From Marivita lacus (lineage in GTDB: Bacteria > Pseudomonadota > Alphaproteobacteria > Rhodobacterales > Rhodobacteraceae): 64,000 nucleotides of DNA. Every line of letters starts with the position of its first letter. Positions within the stretch are counted from its first letter, which is position 1. The notes beneath the pieces are model-generated. The model was not told the origin of the DNA. It saw only the letters and a program-made list of their open reading frames with translations, and did no database searches. The stretch is from the NCBI RefSeq assembly GCF_014637725.1, contig NZ_BMFC01000007.1:124001-188000 (forward strand). The letters are read 5' to 3'. This document shows, piece by piece, positions 42,607 to 50,112 of the stretch. The position numbers were made by a program, and so were the translations under genes.

Positions 42607-43344
42607 GTGCCCCCCATGCAAGACCATATCTCAAGCGCGTTCGACCGCGATCTTGAAGGCATCCAGGCCCGCATCATGAAGATGGGTGGCCTGGTGGAAC
42701 AGGCGATCCTCGATGCCGCCCAGGCGCTTGAAACACGCGATCAGGAACTGGCCGATCAGGTCAGGGCAAATGACCGCGTGATCGACGACCTTGAGGAGCT
42801 TCTGAACGAGGAAGCCGCCCGCGTCATCGCCCTGCGCGCACCCACCGCCGTCGACCTGCGGGTCATCCTGTCGGTGATGCGCATGAGTGCCAATCTCGAA
42901 CGGATCGGTGACCTGGCCAAGAACCTGGCCAAGCGCAATGCCGTTCTGATGTCCATGCCCGCGATCAGCGGCTCCACTTCGCAATTGCGGCGCATGTCCC
43001 GCGATGTTCAGATCATGCTCAAGGATGCGCTTGATGCGTATATCCAGCGTGACGAGGCGCTGGCTCGCGACGTGATCGAACGCGACGTAGACATCGACCA
43101 GATGTATAATACGCTGTTCCGCGAATTCCTGACCTTCATGCTGGAAGACCCGCGCAACATCACCCCCTGCATGCATCTGCATTTCATCGCCAAGAACATC
43201 GAACGCATGGGCGATCATGTGACCTCGATCGCTGAACAGGTGGTGTTCCTCGTCACCGGCGAAAAGCCCGAGGAGCCGCGCCAGAAAGAGGACAACACTT
43301 CGACTGATCTTGGTCTGTCTTCGATGCAAGGCCGAGGGGTCTAA
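42607..43344 (+). CDS. phoU: Phosphate signalling protein PhoU
   Basis: From GTG 42607 the protein has 245 residues (ATG 42616 is an alternative). Two PhoU repeats are visible (MGGLVEQAILDAAQALETRDQELADQV and the second near IAKNIERMGDHVTSIAEQVV), including the metal-binding RIGD/RMGDH motifs. PhoU represses the Pho response when phosphate is plentiful by acting on PstB and PhoR. An in-frame extension upstream overlaps pstB heavily and is rejected. Confidence 0.93.
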   Translation: MPPMQDHISSAFDRDLEGIQARIMKMGGLVEQAILDAAQALETRDQELADQVRANDRVIDDLEELLNEEAARVIALRAPTAVDLRVILSVMRMSANLERIGDLAKNLAKRNAVLMSMPAISGSTSQLRRMSRDVQIMLKDALDAYIQRDEALARDVIERDVDIDQMYNTLFREFLTFMLEDPRNITPCMHLHFIAKNIERMGDHVTSIAEQVVFLVTGEKPEEPRQKEDNTSTDLGLSSMQGRGV

Positions 43345-43347
43345 CAT

Positions 43348-44037
43348 ATGAGCAGCGTCCAGCCCACAGTTCTGGTCGTCGAAGACGAACCTGCGCAACG
43401 CGAAGTTCTGGGCTACAACCTCGAGGCCGAGGGCTTTCGCGTCGCCAAGGCCGAGAACGGCGAAGAGGCGTTGCTCCTCGTCGACGAGGAGCAGCCCGAC
43501 ATCATCGTGCTGGACTGGATGCTGCCCAACGTGTCCGGGATCGAGGTTTGTCGTCAACTCAAGACGCGCGCCGACACGCGCAATGTGCCGATCATCATGC
43601 TCTCGGCCCGCTCCGAAGAGGTGGACCGCGTGCGCGGACTGGAAACCGGCGCGGATGATTACGTGATCAAGCCCTATTCGGTGGTCGAGTTGATGGCGCG
43701 GGTGCGCGCTCAATTGCGGCGCACACGTCCCGGCGCGGCAGGTCTGCGCCTCGAATTTGATGATATCATTCTGGATTCAGAGACCCACCGTGTTACCCGC
43801 AACGGGGCCGAGGTCAAGTTGGGCCCGACCGAGTTCCGGCTGCTGTCCACGCTTATGGAAAAACCGGGCCGCGTCTGGTCGCGCGAGCAGCTTCTGGACC
43901 GCGTCTGGGGCCGTGACATCTATGTCGATACGCGGACGGTGGACGTGCATATCGGCCGCCTGCGCAAATCGCTGACCATGGCCGGGGGCATCGATCCTCT
44001 GCGCACCGTGCGCGGTGCCGGGTATGCTTTGGGATAG
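43348..44037 (+). CDS. phoB: Phosphate regulon response regulator PhoB
   Basis: The 229-residue protein has a full receiver (Asp56 in IIVLDWMLPN, acidic pocket VVEDEP, Lys in DDYVIKPYS). A winged-helix domain follows, with the PhoB-like LGPTEFRLLSTLMEKPGRVWSREQLLDRVWG and VRGAGYAL. It activates pst through the Pho box at 37.9 kb. It starts three bases after phoU. The sensor PhoR is not adjacent and must be elsewhere. Confidence 0.95.
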   Translation: MSSVQPTVLVVEDEPAQREVLGYNLEAEGFRVAKAENGEEALLLVDEEQPDIIVLDWMLPNVSGIEVCRQLKTRADTRNVPIIMLSARSEEVDRVRGLETGADDYVIKPYSVVELMARVRAQLRRTRPGAAGLRLEFDDIILDSETHRVTRNGAEVKLGPTEFRLLSTLMEKPGRVWSREQLLDRVWGRDIYVDTRTVDVHIGRLRKSLTMAGGIDPLRTVRGAGYALG

Positions 44038-44153
44038 CCCTGATCTGCACCTTGTTTCTCTGCTGTCGGAAACGCGTGGTCTTGCGCTCGTTCTGACAGC
44101 ACCTCAAACATCTACAACTTGCCGCACCGTCATCCCAATTTATAGAAATCAAG

Positions 44154-44165
44154 GCGCATATGCGC
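44154..44165. promoter_or_regulatory. Palindrome GCGCATATGCGC upstream of the broken arsR
   Basis: A perfect 12-base palindrome, 21 bases before the first ATG of the arsR remnant. It could be the old operator of that regulator. Confidence 0.4.
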
Positions 44166-44186
44166 GACGGAGCCTAGACGACCGTC

Positions 44187-44478
44187 ATGCAAGAGTGACT
44201 GACAGCGGTTTCCGATACGACGCGCCGTGCCGCCCGTGGTCTACTTTGCGAACTGATGGTGAGCCTTGGAGCCAGCCAGAGCCGGATGTCGCGGCACATG
44301 AAGGTTCTGCGCGAAACCTGTCTCGTGTTTGACAGCCCGCACGCGCAATGGCTCCGATGGCGGCGACATTATGGCTGCACCGCAAGTAGGTCAGTCCGGT
44401 TTCGCCTATCTCGAGCAGTTCGAGGCACTGGCAGGCCGCAACGCGCAGGCAGCCTTTCAGCAAATGGAATGGGAATAG
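44187..44478 (+). pseudogene. Broken ArsR-family regulator
   Basis: From the ATG at 44187 the reading is MQE, a stop at 44196-44198, then LTAVSDTTRRAARGLLCELMVSLGASQSRMSRHMKVLRE. This is clearly the ArsR helix-turn-helix (LGASQSRMSRHMKVLRE). Besides the early stop, the segment between TTRRAAR and LLCELM is shorter than in intact family members, and the C-terminal part is lost. It lies between phoB and an intact ArsR gene, in a 560-base gap with no other gene. Confidence 0.65.
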
Positions 44479-44577
44479 CGACAGGACGCGCGGTGCCTTT
44501 GTGCCGTTTCGAAAGGAATCTGCAGGGCATGCTGCGGCCTGCAAAGATTTTCCTCTCATCGAATCCTTTACAAAACT

Positions 44578-44594
44578 AGAATTGTGGTTATTTT
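44578..44594 (+). promoter_or_regulatory. Candidate ArsR operator, copy A
   Basis: AGAATTGTGGTTATTTT just before the arsR start. Its reverse complement matches 13 of 17 bases of the site before the permease gene. Confidence 0.45.
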
Positions 44595-44600
44595 AACTGC

Positions 44601-44918
44601 ATGACAATGACCAGCCCCAACGCCCGCGCCCTTGCCGCACTTGGCCACGATGCCCGTTTGTCGATCTTTCGCCTTCTGGTGAAGGCAGGCGACGAAGGCC
44701 TTCGGGTCGGTGACATTGGTGACCACCTTCGGCTCGCTCCGTCGACGCTTGCACACCATCTGTCTACGCTCGTAGATGCCGGACTTGTCCTTCAAGACAA
44801 ACAGGGCCGCGAAGTGTTCAACCGGGTCGATTTTCCGGCGATGCATCGGGTTGTGGGTTTTCTGACCTCTGAATGCTGCTCCGGTGTTTCGGTGCTGTCT
44901 TCGGAGGACGCGGCGTGA
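44601..44918 (+). CDS. arsR: ArsR-family metalloregulator
   Basis: The 105-residue protein is a winged-helix ArsR-type repressor. The recognition helix is HLRLAPSTLAHHLSTLVDAGLVLQDKQGREVFNRVD. A Cys pair near the C-terminus (residues in ECCSGV) could bind As(III) or another soft metal. It is followed by an ArsP-type permease after a 55-base gap. It is intact, unlike the arsR remnant upstream. A second ATG two codons in is possible as start. Confidence 0.85.
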   Translation: MTMTSPNARALAALGHDARLSIFRLLVKAGDEGLRVGDIGDHLRLAPSTLAHHLSTLVDAGLVLQDKQGREVFNRVDFPAMHRVVGFLTSECCSGVSVLSSEDAA

Positions 44919-44944
44919 TCTTGATCCGATCTTTTTCTTTTCCA

Positions 44945-44961
44945 AAAACAACCGTAATTCC
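44945..44961 (+). promoter_or_regulatory. Candidate ArsR operator, copy B
   Basis: AAAACAACCGTAATTCC upstream of the permease, inverted relative to copy A with 13 of 17 matches. It overlaps the permease ribosome-binding site region, as expected for a repressor site. Confidence 0.45.
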
Positions 44962-44973
44962 GGAGATTTAGTG

Positions 44974-46023
44974 ATGGCAGATACAACCCTCATAACGCCA
45001 GGCTTAAGGTCAGCCCTGCGCCACCTTTGGCAGGATCAGCGGGTCTGGCTGGCTTCTGCAATAATCCTCGCAGCCCTTGCATTTTTTGACGCCCCTCAAG
45101 CGAAAGACAGTGCAGTTTTTGCCGGGACAGCGCTGATGAATACTGCGCCGTTTCTTATCCTGTCCATCGCGATCGCCGCTTGGGCCAACGCGACAGGGGC
45201 CGACAACCTTATTGCAAAAGCCTTCACCGGCGCGCCGGTTCTCATGATCGGGTTAGGTGCGTTGGCTGGCGGCATCTCGCCCTTCTGCTCCTGCGGTGTG
45301 ATACCGCTCATTGCGGCGCTGCTCGCCATGGGGGTGCCGCTCTCTGCTGTCATGGCCTTCTGGCTTGCCTCACCAATCATGGACCCATCGATGTTTGTGC
45401 TGACAGCCGGGGTGCTTGACCTTGAATTTGCCGTGGCAAAGACGATGGCTGCGATCGGACTGGGTGTGTTCGGTGGCTCAGTGGTTCATCTGATGATGAA
45501 GGGCGGTGCCTTTACTGATCCGCTGCGCGAAGGGATTGGCAATGGCGGCTGCGGCGGTGCGAAGATCCGCGCTCCCAAGCCTGTAATCTGGCGCTTCTGG
45601 CAAGATGCCGAACGCCGCGCTAAGTTCGGCAAGACTGCACTCACCACCACGCTTTTCCTCGCAAAATGGCTGACACTGGCGTTCATCCTTGAAAGCCTGA
45701 TGCTGGCATGGATCCCGGCGGAAACCGTCACCGGGGCGCTCGGGGGCGAAGGGCTCATGCCCATCGTGATCGCCACGCTTGTGGGTGTGCCCGCCTATCT
45801 CAATGGCTACGCGGCGCTTCCACTGGTCGGCGGACTGATCGAACAAGGCATGGCACCCGGCGCGGGTATGGCCTTCCTCGTGGCAGGCGGAGTGACATCG
45901 ATCCCGGCAGCGATGGCGGTTTGGGCACTCGCGAAACCGCAGGTCTTTGCGCTCTATATCGGTTTGTCGCTGACCGGAGCTTTCGCATCCGGACTGCTGT
46001 TCCAATTCTGGGTGATGGTATGA
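44974..46023 (+). CDS. arsP: ArsP-type permease (organoarsenical or metal efflux)
   Basis: From the ATG at 44974, preceded by CGGAG, the protein has 349 residues and about eight membrane segments. It has the family motif GGISPFCSCGVIPLIAALLAMGVPLS (two Cys in CSCGV) and a second half GVPAYLNGYAALPLVGGLIEQGM. This places it in the DUF318/ArsP permease family. ArsP exports trivalent organoarsenicals, and other members handle different substrates. It follows arsR and overlaps the transglutaminase gene by four bases. The longer open frame upstream lies inside arsR and is not used. Confidence 0.75.
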   Translation: MADTTLITPGLRSALRHLWQDQRVWLASAIILAALAFFDAPQAKDSAVFAGTALMNTAPFLILSIAIAAWANATGADNLIAKAFTGAPVLMIGLGALAGGISPFCSCGVIPLIAALLAMGVPLSAVMAFWLASPIMDPSMFVLTAGVLDLEFAVAKTMAAIGLGVFGGSVVHLMMKGGAFTDPLREGIGNGGCGGAKIRAPKPVIWRFWQDAERRAKFGKTALTTTLFLAKWLTLAFILESLMLAWIPAETVTGALGGEGLMPIVIATLVGVPAYLNGYAALPLVGGLIEQGMAPGAGMAFLVAGGVTSIPAAMAVWALAKPQVFALYIGLSLTGAFASGLLFQFWVMV

Positions 46024-46895
46024 GAACGCTTGAATTTGATATCACAGAGCCGGTCGATGAGTTGATCCTTGCCCCCACGGGCACGTCGACCCGATATCAG
46101 GCGGTCACGCAGTTGACGGTGACCGGCGGGCAAATCACGGCAGTGGCAACAGAAGCTGATCTCGGCTTGGGTGCGGTTTTGATCGCACCCGATGGACACG
46201 GACCAGTCCGGCTGCACTATGCCGTCGCGGATAGTGCCCATGCCTATGGGTATCCCGAAGCCGCCTTTCGCCCTCGCGACACTCGCCATACCCGTGCGGC
46301 GGTGGCGCTGACCAATGCGAGCCGCGCGATCATGCAGGAGGCGGGCGGAGGTCGCGCGGGGATCGAAGCGCTGGTTGCCGAGGCCGAAGCCCGTTTCGAA
46401 TACGGGCACCCAAAGAACAGGTTTACCGACGGTTTGGACGCCGTCCCGTATTTGTCCTGCGGACTGACCCCCGGTTCCTGCGTCGACATCAACACGTATC
46501 TTGTCGCCAGCCTCCGGGCGGCCGGGTACGAGGCGGCATATCTTTATGGTTACTTCTTCCCCCAGGAACGAGGCGGCATGACCGACGACGGACATTGCTG
46601 GGTTGCGACCAGATATCAGGGTGAGATTCTGGAGTGGGACATCGCACACCACATCAAGGCGGGCCTTGGCCCAACACGGCCTGGACTGAACCCCCGCCCT
46701 GGTGAGCGCGTAGCAGTGACGCACTCGATGGGACATCACTACGAACTCGGTGATCGAAATGCATGTCTCAAGTTGCTGGGTGGACCTATGCGAATACCCA
46801 AGGAGGGAGAACCGCAGCGGCTGAAGCTCAAAGCACGTGTGTCCGCAGTGTCCGAAAAGAGTCAAACTTCCCGTACCATGATACCTGTCGACTGA
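46020..46895 (+). CDS. Transglutaminase-like protein
   Basis: The 291-residue protein has a transglutaminase-type core. The likely Cys-His-Asp triad is in CGLTPGSCVDINTYL, DDGHCWVATRY and LEWDIAHH. The N-terminal part (EPVDELILAPTGTSTRYQAV) is a beta-rich leader. Such domains usually act as proteases or cross-linking enzymes; the substrate is unknown. It overlaps arsP by four bases, so it is probably translated from the arsR-arsP transcript, although its link to metal handling is unclear. Confidence 0.75.
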   Translation: MRTLEFDITEPVDELILAPTGTSTRYQAVTQLTVTGGQITAVATEADLGLGAVLIAPDGHGPVRLHYAVADSAHAYGYPEAAFRPRDTRHTRAAVALTNASRAIMQEAGGGRAGIEALVAEAEARFEYGHPKNRFTDGLDAVPYLSCGLTPGSCVDINTYLVASLRAAGYEAAYLYGYFFPQERGGMTDDGHCWVATRYQGEILEWDIAHHIKAGLGPTRPGLNPRPGERVAVTHSMGHHYELGDRNACLKLLGGPMRIPKEGEPQRLKLKARVSAVSEKSQTSRTMIPVD

Positions 46896-47055
46896 ACGGT
46901 CGGATGCGATTGGAAAAACACGTGCATCCAAACGAGATCAAGCAATGGCGCGATCAGCTGCTTGGGGTGCGACGGAGGTGTTCGGCGAGGCATTGCTGAA
47001 CCCTTCAGCTTCAACAAATGTTGTAATGTGGGACATGATCGACTATCCTTTTGGC

Positions 47056-47322
47056 ATGCCCAGACTCTCGATCGACATCTCGCCGGAAGACCACCAGAAG
47101 CTCAAAGCCATCGCTGCTCTCAAGGGGCAGAGCATCAAGGACTATGTTTTGGGCCGAGCGCTTGGCGACGCCCCTGCCCTCGACGGCAAGAGCGAGGACC
47201 AGGCTTTCATGGCACTGGCCAACTTCCTGGAGCCGAGGATCGAGCAGGCGCGGCGCGGCCAGCTTTCAGGTAAGTCCCTTGACGAGATCCGCCGCGAAGA
47301 GCGCAGTCGCGCAGGGGTTTAG
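47056..47322 (+). CDS. parD: ParD-type ribbon-helix-helix antitoxin
   Basis: From the ATG at 47056 the protein has 88 residues and starts MPRLSIDISPEDHQKLKAIAALKGQSIKDYVLGRAL, a ribbon-helix-helix domain. The helical tail SGKSLDEIRREERSR would embrace the toxin. It is followed at once by a broken ParE, so the antitoxin is an orphan. The frame extends to 46945 but that leader has no typical sequence. Confidence 0.75.
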   Translation: MPRLSIDISPEDHQKLKAIAALKGQSIKDYVLGRALGDAPALDGKSEDQAFMALANFLEPRIEQARRGQLSGKSLDEIRREERSRAGV

Positions 47323-47555
47323 AAACCTGGGGACCCGAACAAGCGGACAAGTACCTGGATCAGCTCGGGGACTGCTTCGACGCGATCGCGAGCAGACGAG
47401 CGGCGTGAAGATCATTGCCGCAATTGCCTGACGAGGTCTGCATCCATCGGTGCCAACATCACTACATCTTCTGGATGATCATTGACCTCCCGATTATCAT
47501 CGCCGTCCTGCACGAGAAAATGGATGCCCTGCAGAGGCTCAAGGACAGGTTTTAA
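47319..47555 (+). pseudogene. Broken ParE/RelE-type toxin
   Basis: Two pieces of a ParE toxin are visible in different frames. The first is LETWGPEQADKYLDQLGDCFDAIASRR, beginning at the antitoxin stop. The second is CQHHYIFWMIIDLPIIIAVLHEKMDALQRLKDRF, ending at 47555. The normal first 20 or so residues are missing, and a frameshift lies near 47395-47440. The toxin is therefore inactive. Confidence 0.7.
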
Positions 47556-47619
47556 CGTCCTTCCCGAGTTCCCATCGAAGGCCTGCTTTCGACAAGTTCC
47601 CCAAAGTTGAAAGAAGTCG

Positions 47620-47775
47620 ACACAGACGAGCCACCGGAACACCGCCTTCGGCTTGACGCAGGATCGCGATGATCTGCGCTTCAGTGTATCTGCTTGTCTT
47701 CATTCGAAATCTCCTCGTTCATCTTGCCGAGAAAATTCTACTTTTGCAGCCCCTTACTTTCGGGGGAGATTACCC
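47620..47775 (-). mobile_element. IS3-family transposase (orfA) fragment
   Basis: On the minus strand from the ATG at 47703 the reading MKTSRYTEAQIIAILRQAEGGVPVARLCR matches the start of IS3-family OrfA. Similarity stops after about 30 codons, and no OrfB follows. The upstream bases (CCCCTTACTTTCGGGGGAG near 47750) look like the end of such an element. It is a small relic next to the broken toxin. Confidence 0.65.
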
Positions 47776-47848
47776 GTCAATGATCCCGCGCCCACCGAAG
47801 TCGCACCAGTTTAAAGCGAACCCTGAACCCTGGGTGTCCTTCTCAAAC

Positions 47849-48448
47849 TCAATGCGCGTGGGGATTATGCCCGGACGCCAAGGCAAGGTGATGAGCTTGG
47901 TGATGCATCCCAACCGTCAATACGCCGATGAACCCGAGGGCCCTGATGCGGTCAGGGTCGGTGCCTGTCACGACCAAGGCCGCGCCACCTGGGATCTCCG
48001 ACGCCTGCATTGTCCAGCCCTCGGCACCATCCATGGTCTCTGCGTGGGCCGGAACCATGGCGCGGATCGAACTGGTGACGGCCGCGTCCTCCGACGTGGC
48101 CTCGAAGCGGGCACCGCCTTCGATCTCCTCGACGTTGACGCGGGCGCGGAGCGTCACGTTGTCCATGTCGATCAGATGCTGACGTAGCGCTTCGATATCG
48201 ACGCGGCCCCAGTCCGTCGTCGGATCCGACATCAGCTGCGCGACAATCTCCTGAATGGCGGCGAAGGCAGATTGGCCACCCTCCATGAGCTCTGCGGGAA
48301 CAGCGTCCGTGTTCATCCCATGACCCTCGTGGGACATGCCTGTCATGTGCTGCCCGTGCTGCATGCCCCCATGTTGTGCGGTCGCACTCTGCGCCAACGC
48401 CACGCCGGGAACGGAAAGAAAAGCGACGACAAAAATAAGACGGATCAT
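47849..48448 (-). CDS. His/Met-rich periplasmic protein
   Basis: The 199-residue protein has a signal peptide (MIRLIFVVAFLSVPGVALAQ). A His/Met-rich stretch follows (HGGMQHGQHMTGMSHEGHGM), then a folded part and a His-rich C-terminus (HHQAHHLALASGHNPHAH). I recognise no named family. Such composition suits copper or other metal binding in the periplasm, in line with the oxidase and P-type ATPase downstream (inference). It is divergent from the Crp/Fnr gene, with a palindrome TGATCATGATCA in between. Confidence 0.65.
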   Translation of the reverse strand: MIRLIFVVAFLSVPGVALAQSATAQHGGMQHGQHMTGMSHEGHGMNTDAVPAELMEGGQSAFAAIQEIVAQLMSDPTTDWGRVDIEALRQHLIDMDNVTLRARVNVEEIEGGARFEATSEDAAVTSSIRAMVPAHAETMDGAEGWTMQASEIPGGAALVVTGTDPDRIRALGFIGVLTVGMHHQAHHLALASGHNPHAH

Positions 48449-48501
48449 GGAGCCTCCATTGGGTGCATAACCCCTTGTTGCAGAGGAATGCCACCAGCCA
48501 T

Positions 48502-49053
48502 ATGATCATGATCATGCAGCCGTCGATTTCCTTGCTTTTTCAAGATGCACGCGACACCAGGCTTGCCTCTGGTCAGGTGCTGTTTGCAGCGGGCAAATCC
48601 GTCACTGACATTTACATGGTGCGCTCTGGCAGGGTGCATCTGCAACGTCACACGACGCATGGTGCGCAGATGGTCCTGCAGAACGCCCTCCCGGGCGCGG
48701 TGATCGCCGAAGCATCCGCCTATTCGACCCGGTACCACTGCGATGCCGTCGCCGCTGAGGAAAGCGTGGTCGCAGGTCTGCCGAAGGCGCGCTTCTTGTC
48801 CGCGCTCGCCGACGAGCCAGCACTGGCGGAAAGCTGGTCCGCGCTACTGGCCCGCAGCGTTCAGGCTGCACGGCTCAGGTCGGAGATACGGTCGTTGCCA
48901 AGGGTTGCGGACCGTCTTGACGCATGGCTCGCAGAAGGGAACGCCCTGCCTGAGAAAGGCCGTTGGCAGGAGATGGCCGCGGAATTGGGTGTCACTCGGG
49001 AGGCGCTCTATCGCGAGCTTTCGCGCCGCCGAACAAATAATCAATCGCTGTAG
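48502..49053 (+). CDS. Crp/Fnr-family regulator
   Basis: The protein has about 183 residues (start uncertain among ATGs at 48502, 48508 and 48514). The cyclic-nucleotide-type beta barrel runs over about 10-105 (VLFAAGKSVTDIYMVRSGRVHLQRH). The C-terminal helix-turn-helix is WQEMAAELGVTREALYRELSRRR. No Cys cluster like that of FNR is visible, so it is not an iron-sulfur oxygen sensor of the classical type. It probably controls the divergent His-rich gene and perhaps the metal cassette. Confidence 0.8.
   Translation: MIMIMQPSISLLFQDARDTRLASGQVLFAAGKSVTDIYMVRSGRVHLQRHTTHGAQMVLQNALPGAVIAEASAYSTRYHCDAVAAEESVVAGLPKARFLSALADEPALAESWSALLARSVQAARLRSEIRSLPRVADRLDAWLAEGNALPEKGRWQEMAAELGVTREALYRELSRRRTNNQSL
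48503..48514. promoter_or_regulatory. FNR-like palindrome TGATCATGATCA
   Basis: A perfect 12-base palindrome of the form ATGAT-N4-ATCAT, close to the Crp/Fnr consensus TTGAT-N4-ATCAA. Its centre is 60 bases upstream of the divergent His-rich gene, and it overlaps the start region of the regulator gene. Confidence 0.5.
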
Positions 49054-49238
49054 CAATCCAGGAATGAACTGGCTTGAATCGCGGGCTTCAGCCACCCCAC
49101 GCAATGGATGACGTGACGTGTGTGTCGCGGCGCGCCCGCCTGGCAGTGAACGGCCTCTCTGCCGGTGCTGTTGAAACCGCCCTGATGAAACCAGATGACA
49201 AGGATACCGTTTGTGGTCTCCGTTTCGTGGGGAGGCCC

Positions 49239-49510
49239 TCATTTGGAGCGCGAGACCTCCAACTGATAGCTGCGCTCGCGCTCCGGCCATGTGGTCTTGA
49301 TATAGTCAAGCACGACACGGATCTCCGCATCGCTCAGTACGTCTGCGAAGCCGGACATGTCGCTCTCGTATCCGCCAGCGACGACGGCGGCGGTGCGGCA
49401 CTCGGCCGGATGCAAGCAGCGTGCGCCAGTCGGGCAGGCTCTGGAGATCCGCACCGTGGCAGGCGGCGCAGTGATCTGCATGGGCCTGGCGTCCTTTGGC
49501 GATGACGTCC
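49239..49510 (-). pseudogene. Cytochrome c fragment, frameshifted
   Basis: One minus-strand frame reads HADHCAACHGADLQSLPDWRTLLASGR, with the haem motif CAACH. Another frame picks up after a break as TAAVVAGGYESDMSGFADVLSDAEIRVVLDYIK, with the axial Met and the C-terminal helix. The two belong to one c-type cytochrome that has lost the segment in between and a frame. The bases 49054-49238 and 49511-49696 on either side hold no gene that I can support. Confidence 0.65.
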
Positions 49511-49696
49511 TCCGACGATCAGACCGATCCCGTCAGTATTTCGAAGAGTTTCTTCCAAGACGTCCGTCCCGGATCGCTGAAAAATATCATTCGCGTTTGG
49601 CAGCGCCCAAATTCTGCCAGCGGCGAGGCGCCTACGACAATGGACATTCTCGTGAGGATTACCTATTTCTAAAGAATATGCGCACGTCTCGTCACC

Positions 49697-50038
49697 ATGC
49701 TGGCCATACTCGCGATCACCGTGGTGACGACGGTGACCACCGCGCATGCGGCGCGCATGGGCATGAATTCCGGTGCGGATCACGCGATGCATGTCGCCGA
49801 CATGACGCACGCGCCGGTGATCGCGGACGTCGGCTGTGACGCTGGAGAGCACTGTGGACCGGTCGATGCCGAGATGTGCGAATTCGTCTGCGCAGGCCTC
49901 GCGCCCTTCCTGACGTCGGCAGGCGGCGAAGCCGGGCACGTCCACGGCACTACCAGTCATGATGCACCGTCCGAGGCAATCCACGTCAGCCGCGCGCCAG
50001 GAATGAACGAACGACCTCCCAAACTCCGTCTCCTCTGA
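49697..50038 (+). CDS. Small exported protein upstream of the copper oxidase
   Basis: The 113-residue protein has a signal-like segment (MLAILAITVVTTVTTAHAA). A mature part follows with paired Cys (VGCDAGEHCGPVDAEMCEFVCAG) and several His and Met residues. I do not recognise a family. It sits directly before the multicopper oxidase, so a copper-related periplasmic role is plausible but unproven. Confidence 0.55.
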   Translation: MLAILAITVVTTVTTAHAARMGMNSGADHAMHVADMTHAPVIADVGCDAGEHCGPVDAEMCEFVCAGLAPFLTSAGGEAGHVHGTTSHDAPSEAIHVSRAPGMNERPPKLRLL

Positions 50039-50112
50039 ACGCGCATGGGCCAAGGTCCGCAGCGCATCCACCGGGATTTATGAACGGGACGGGATGTCCC
50101 GAGGAGACAACC

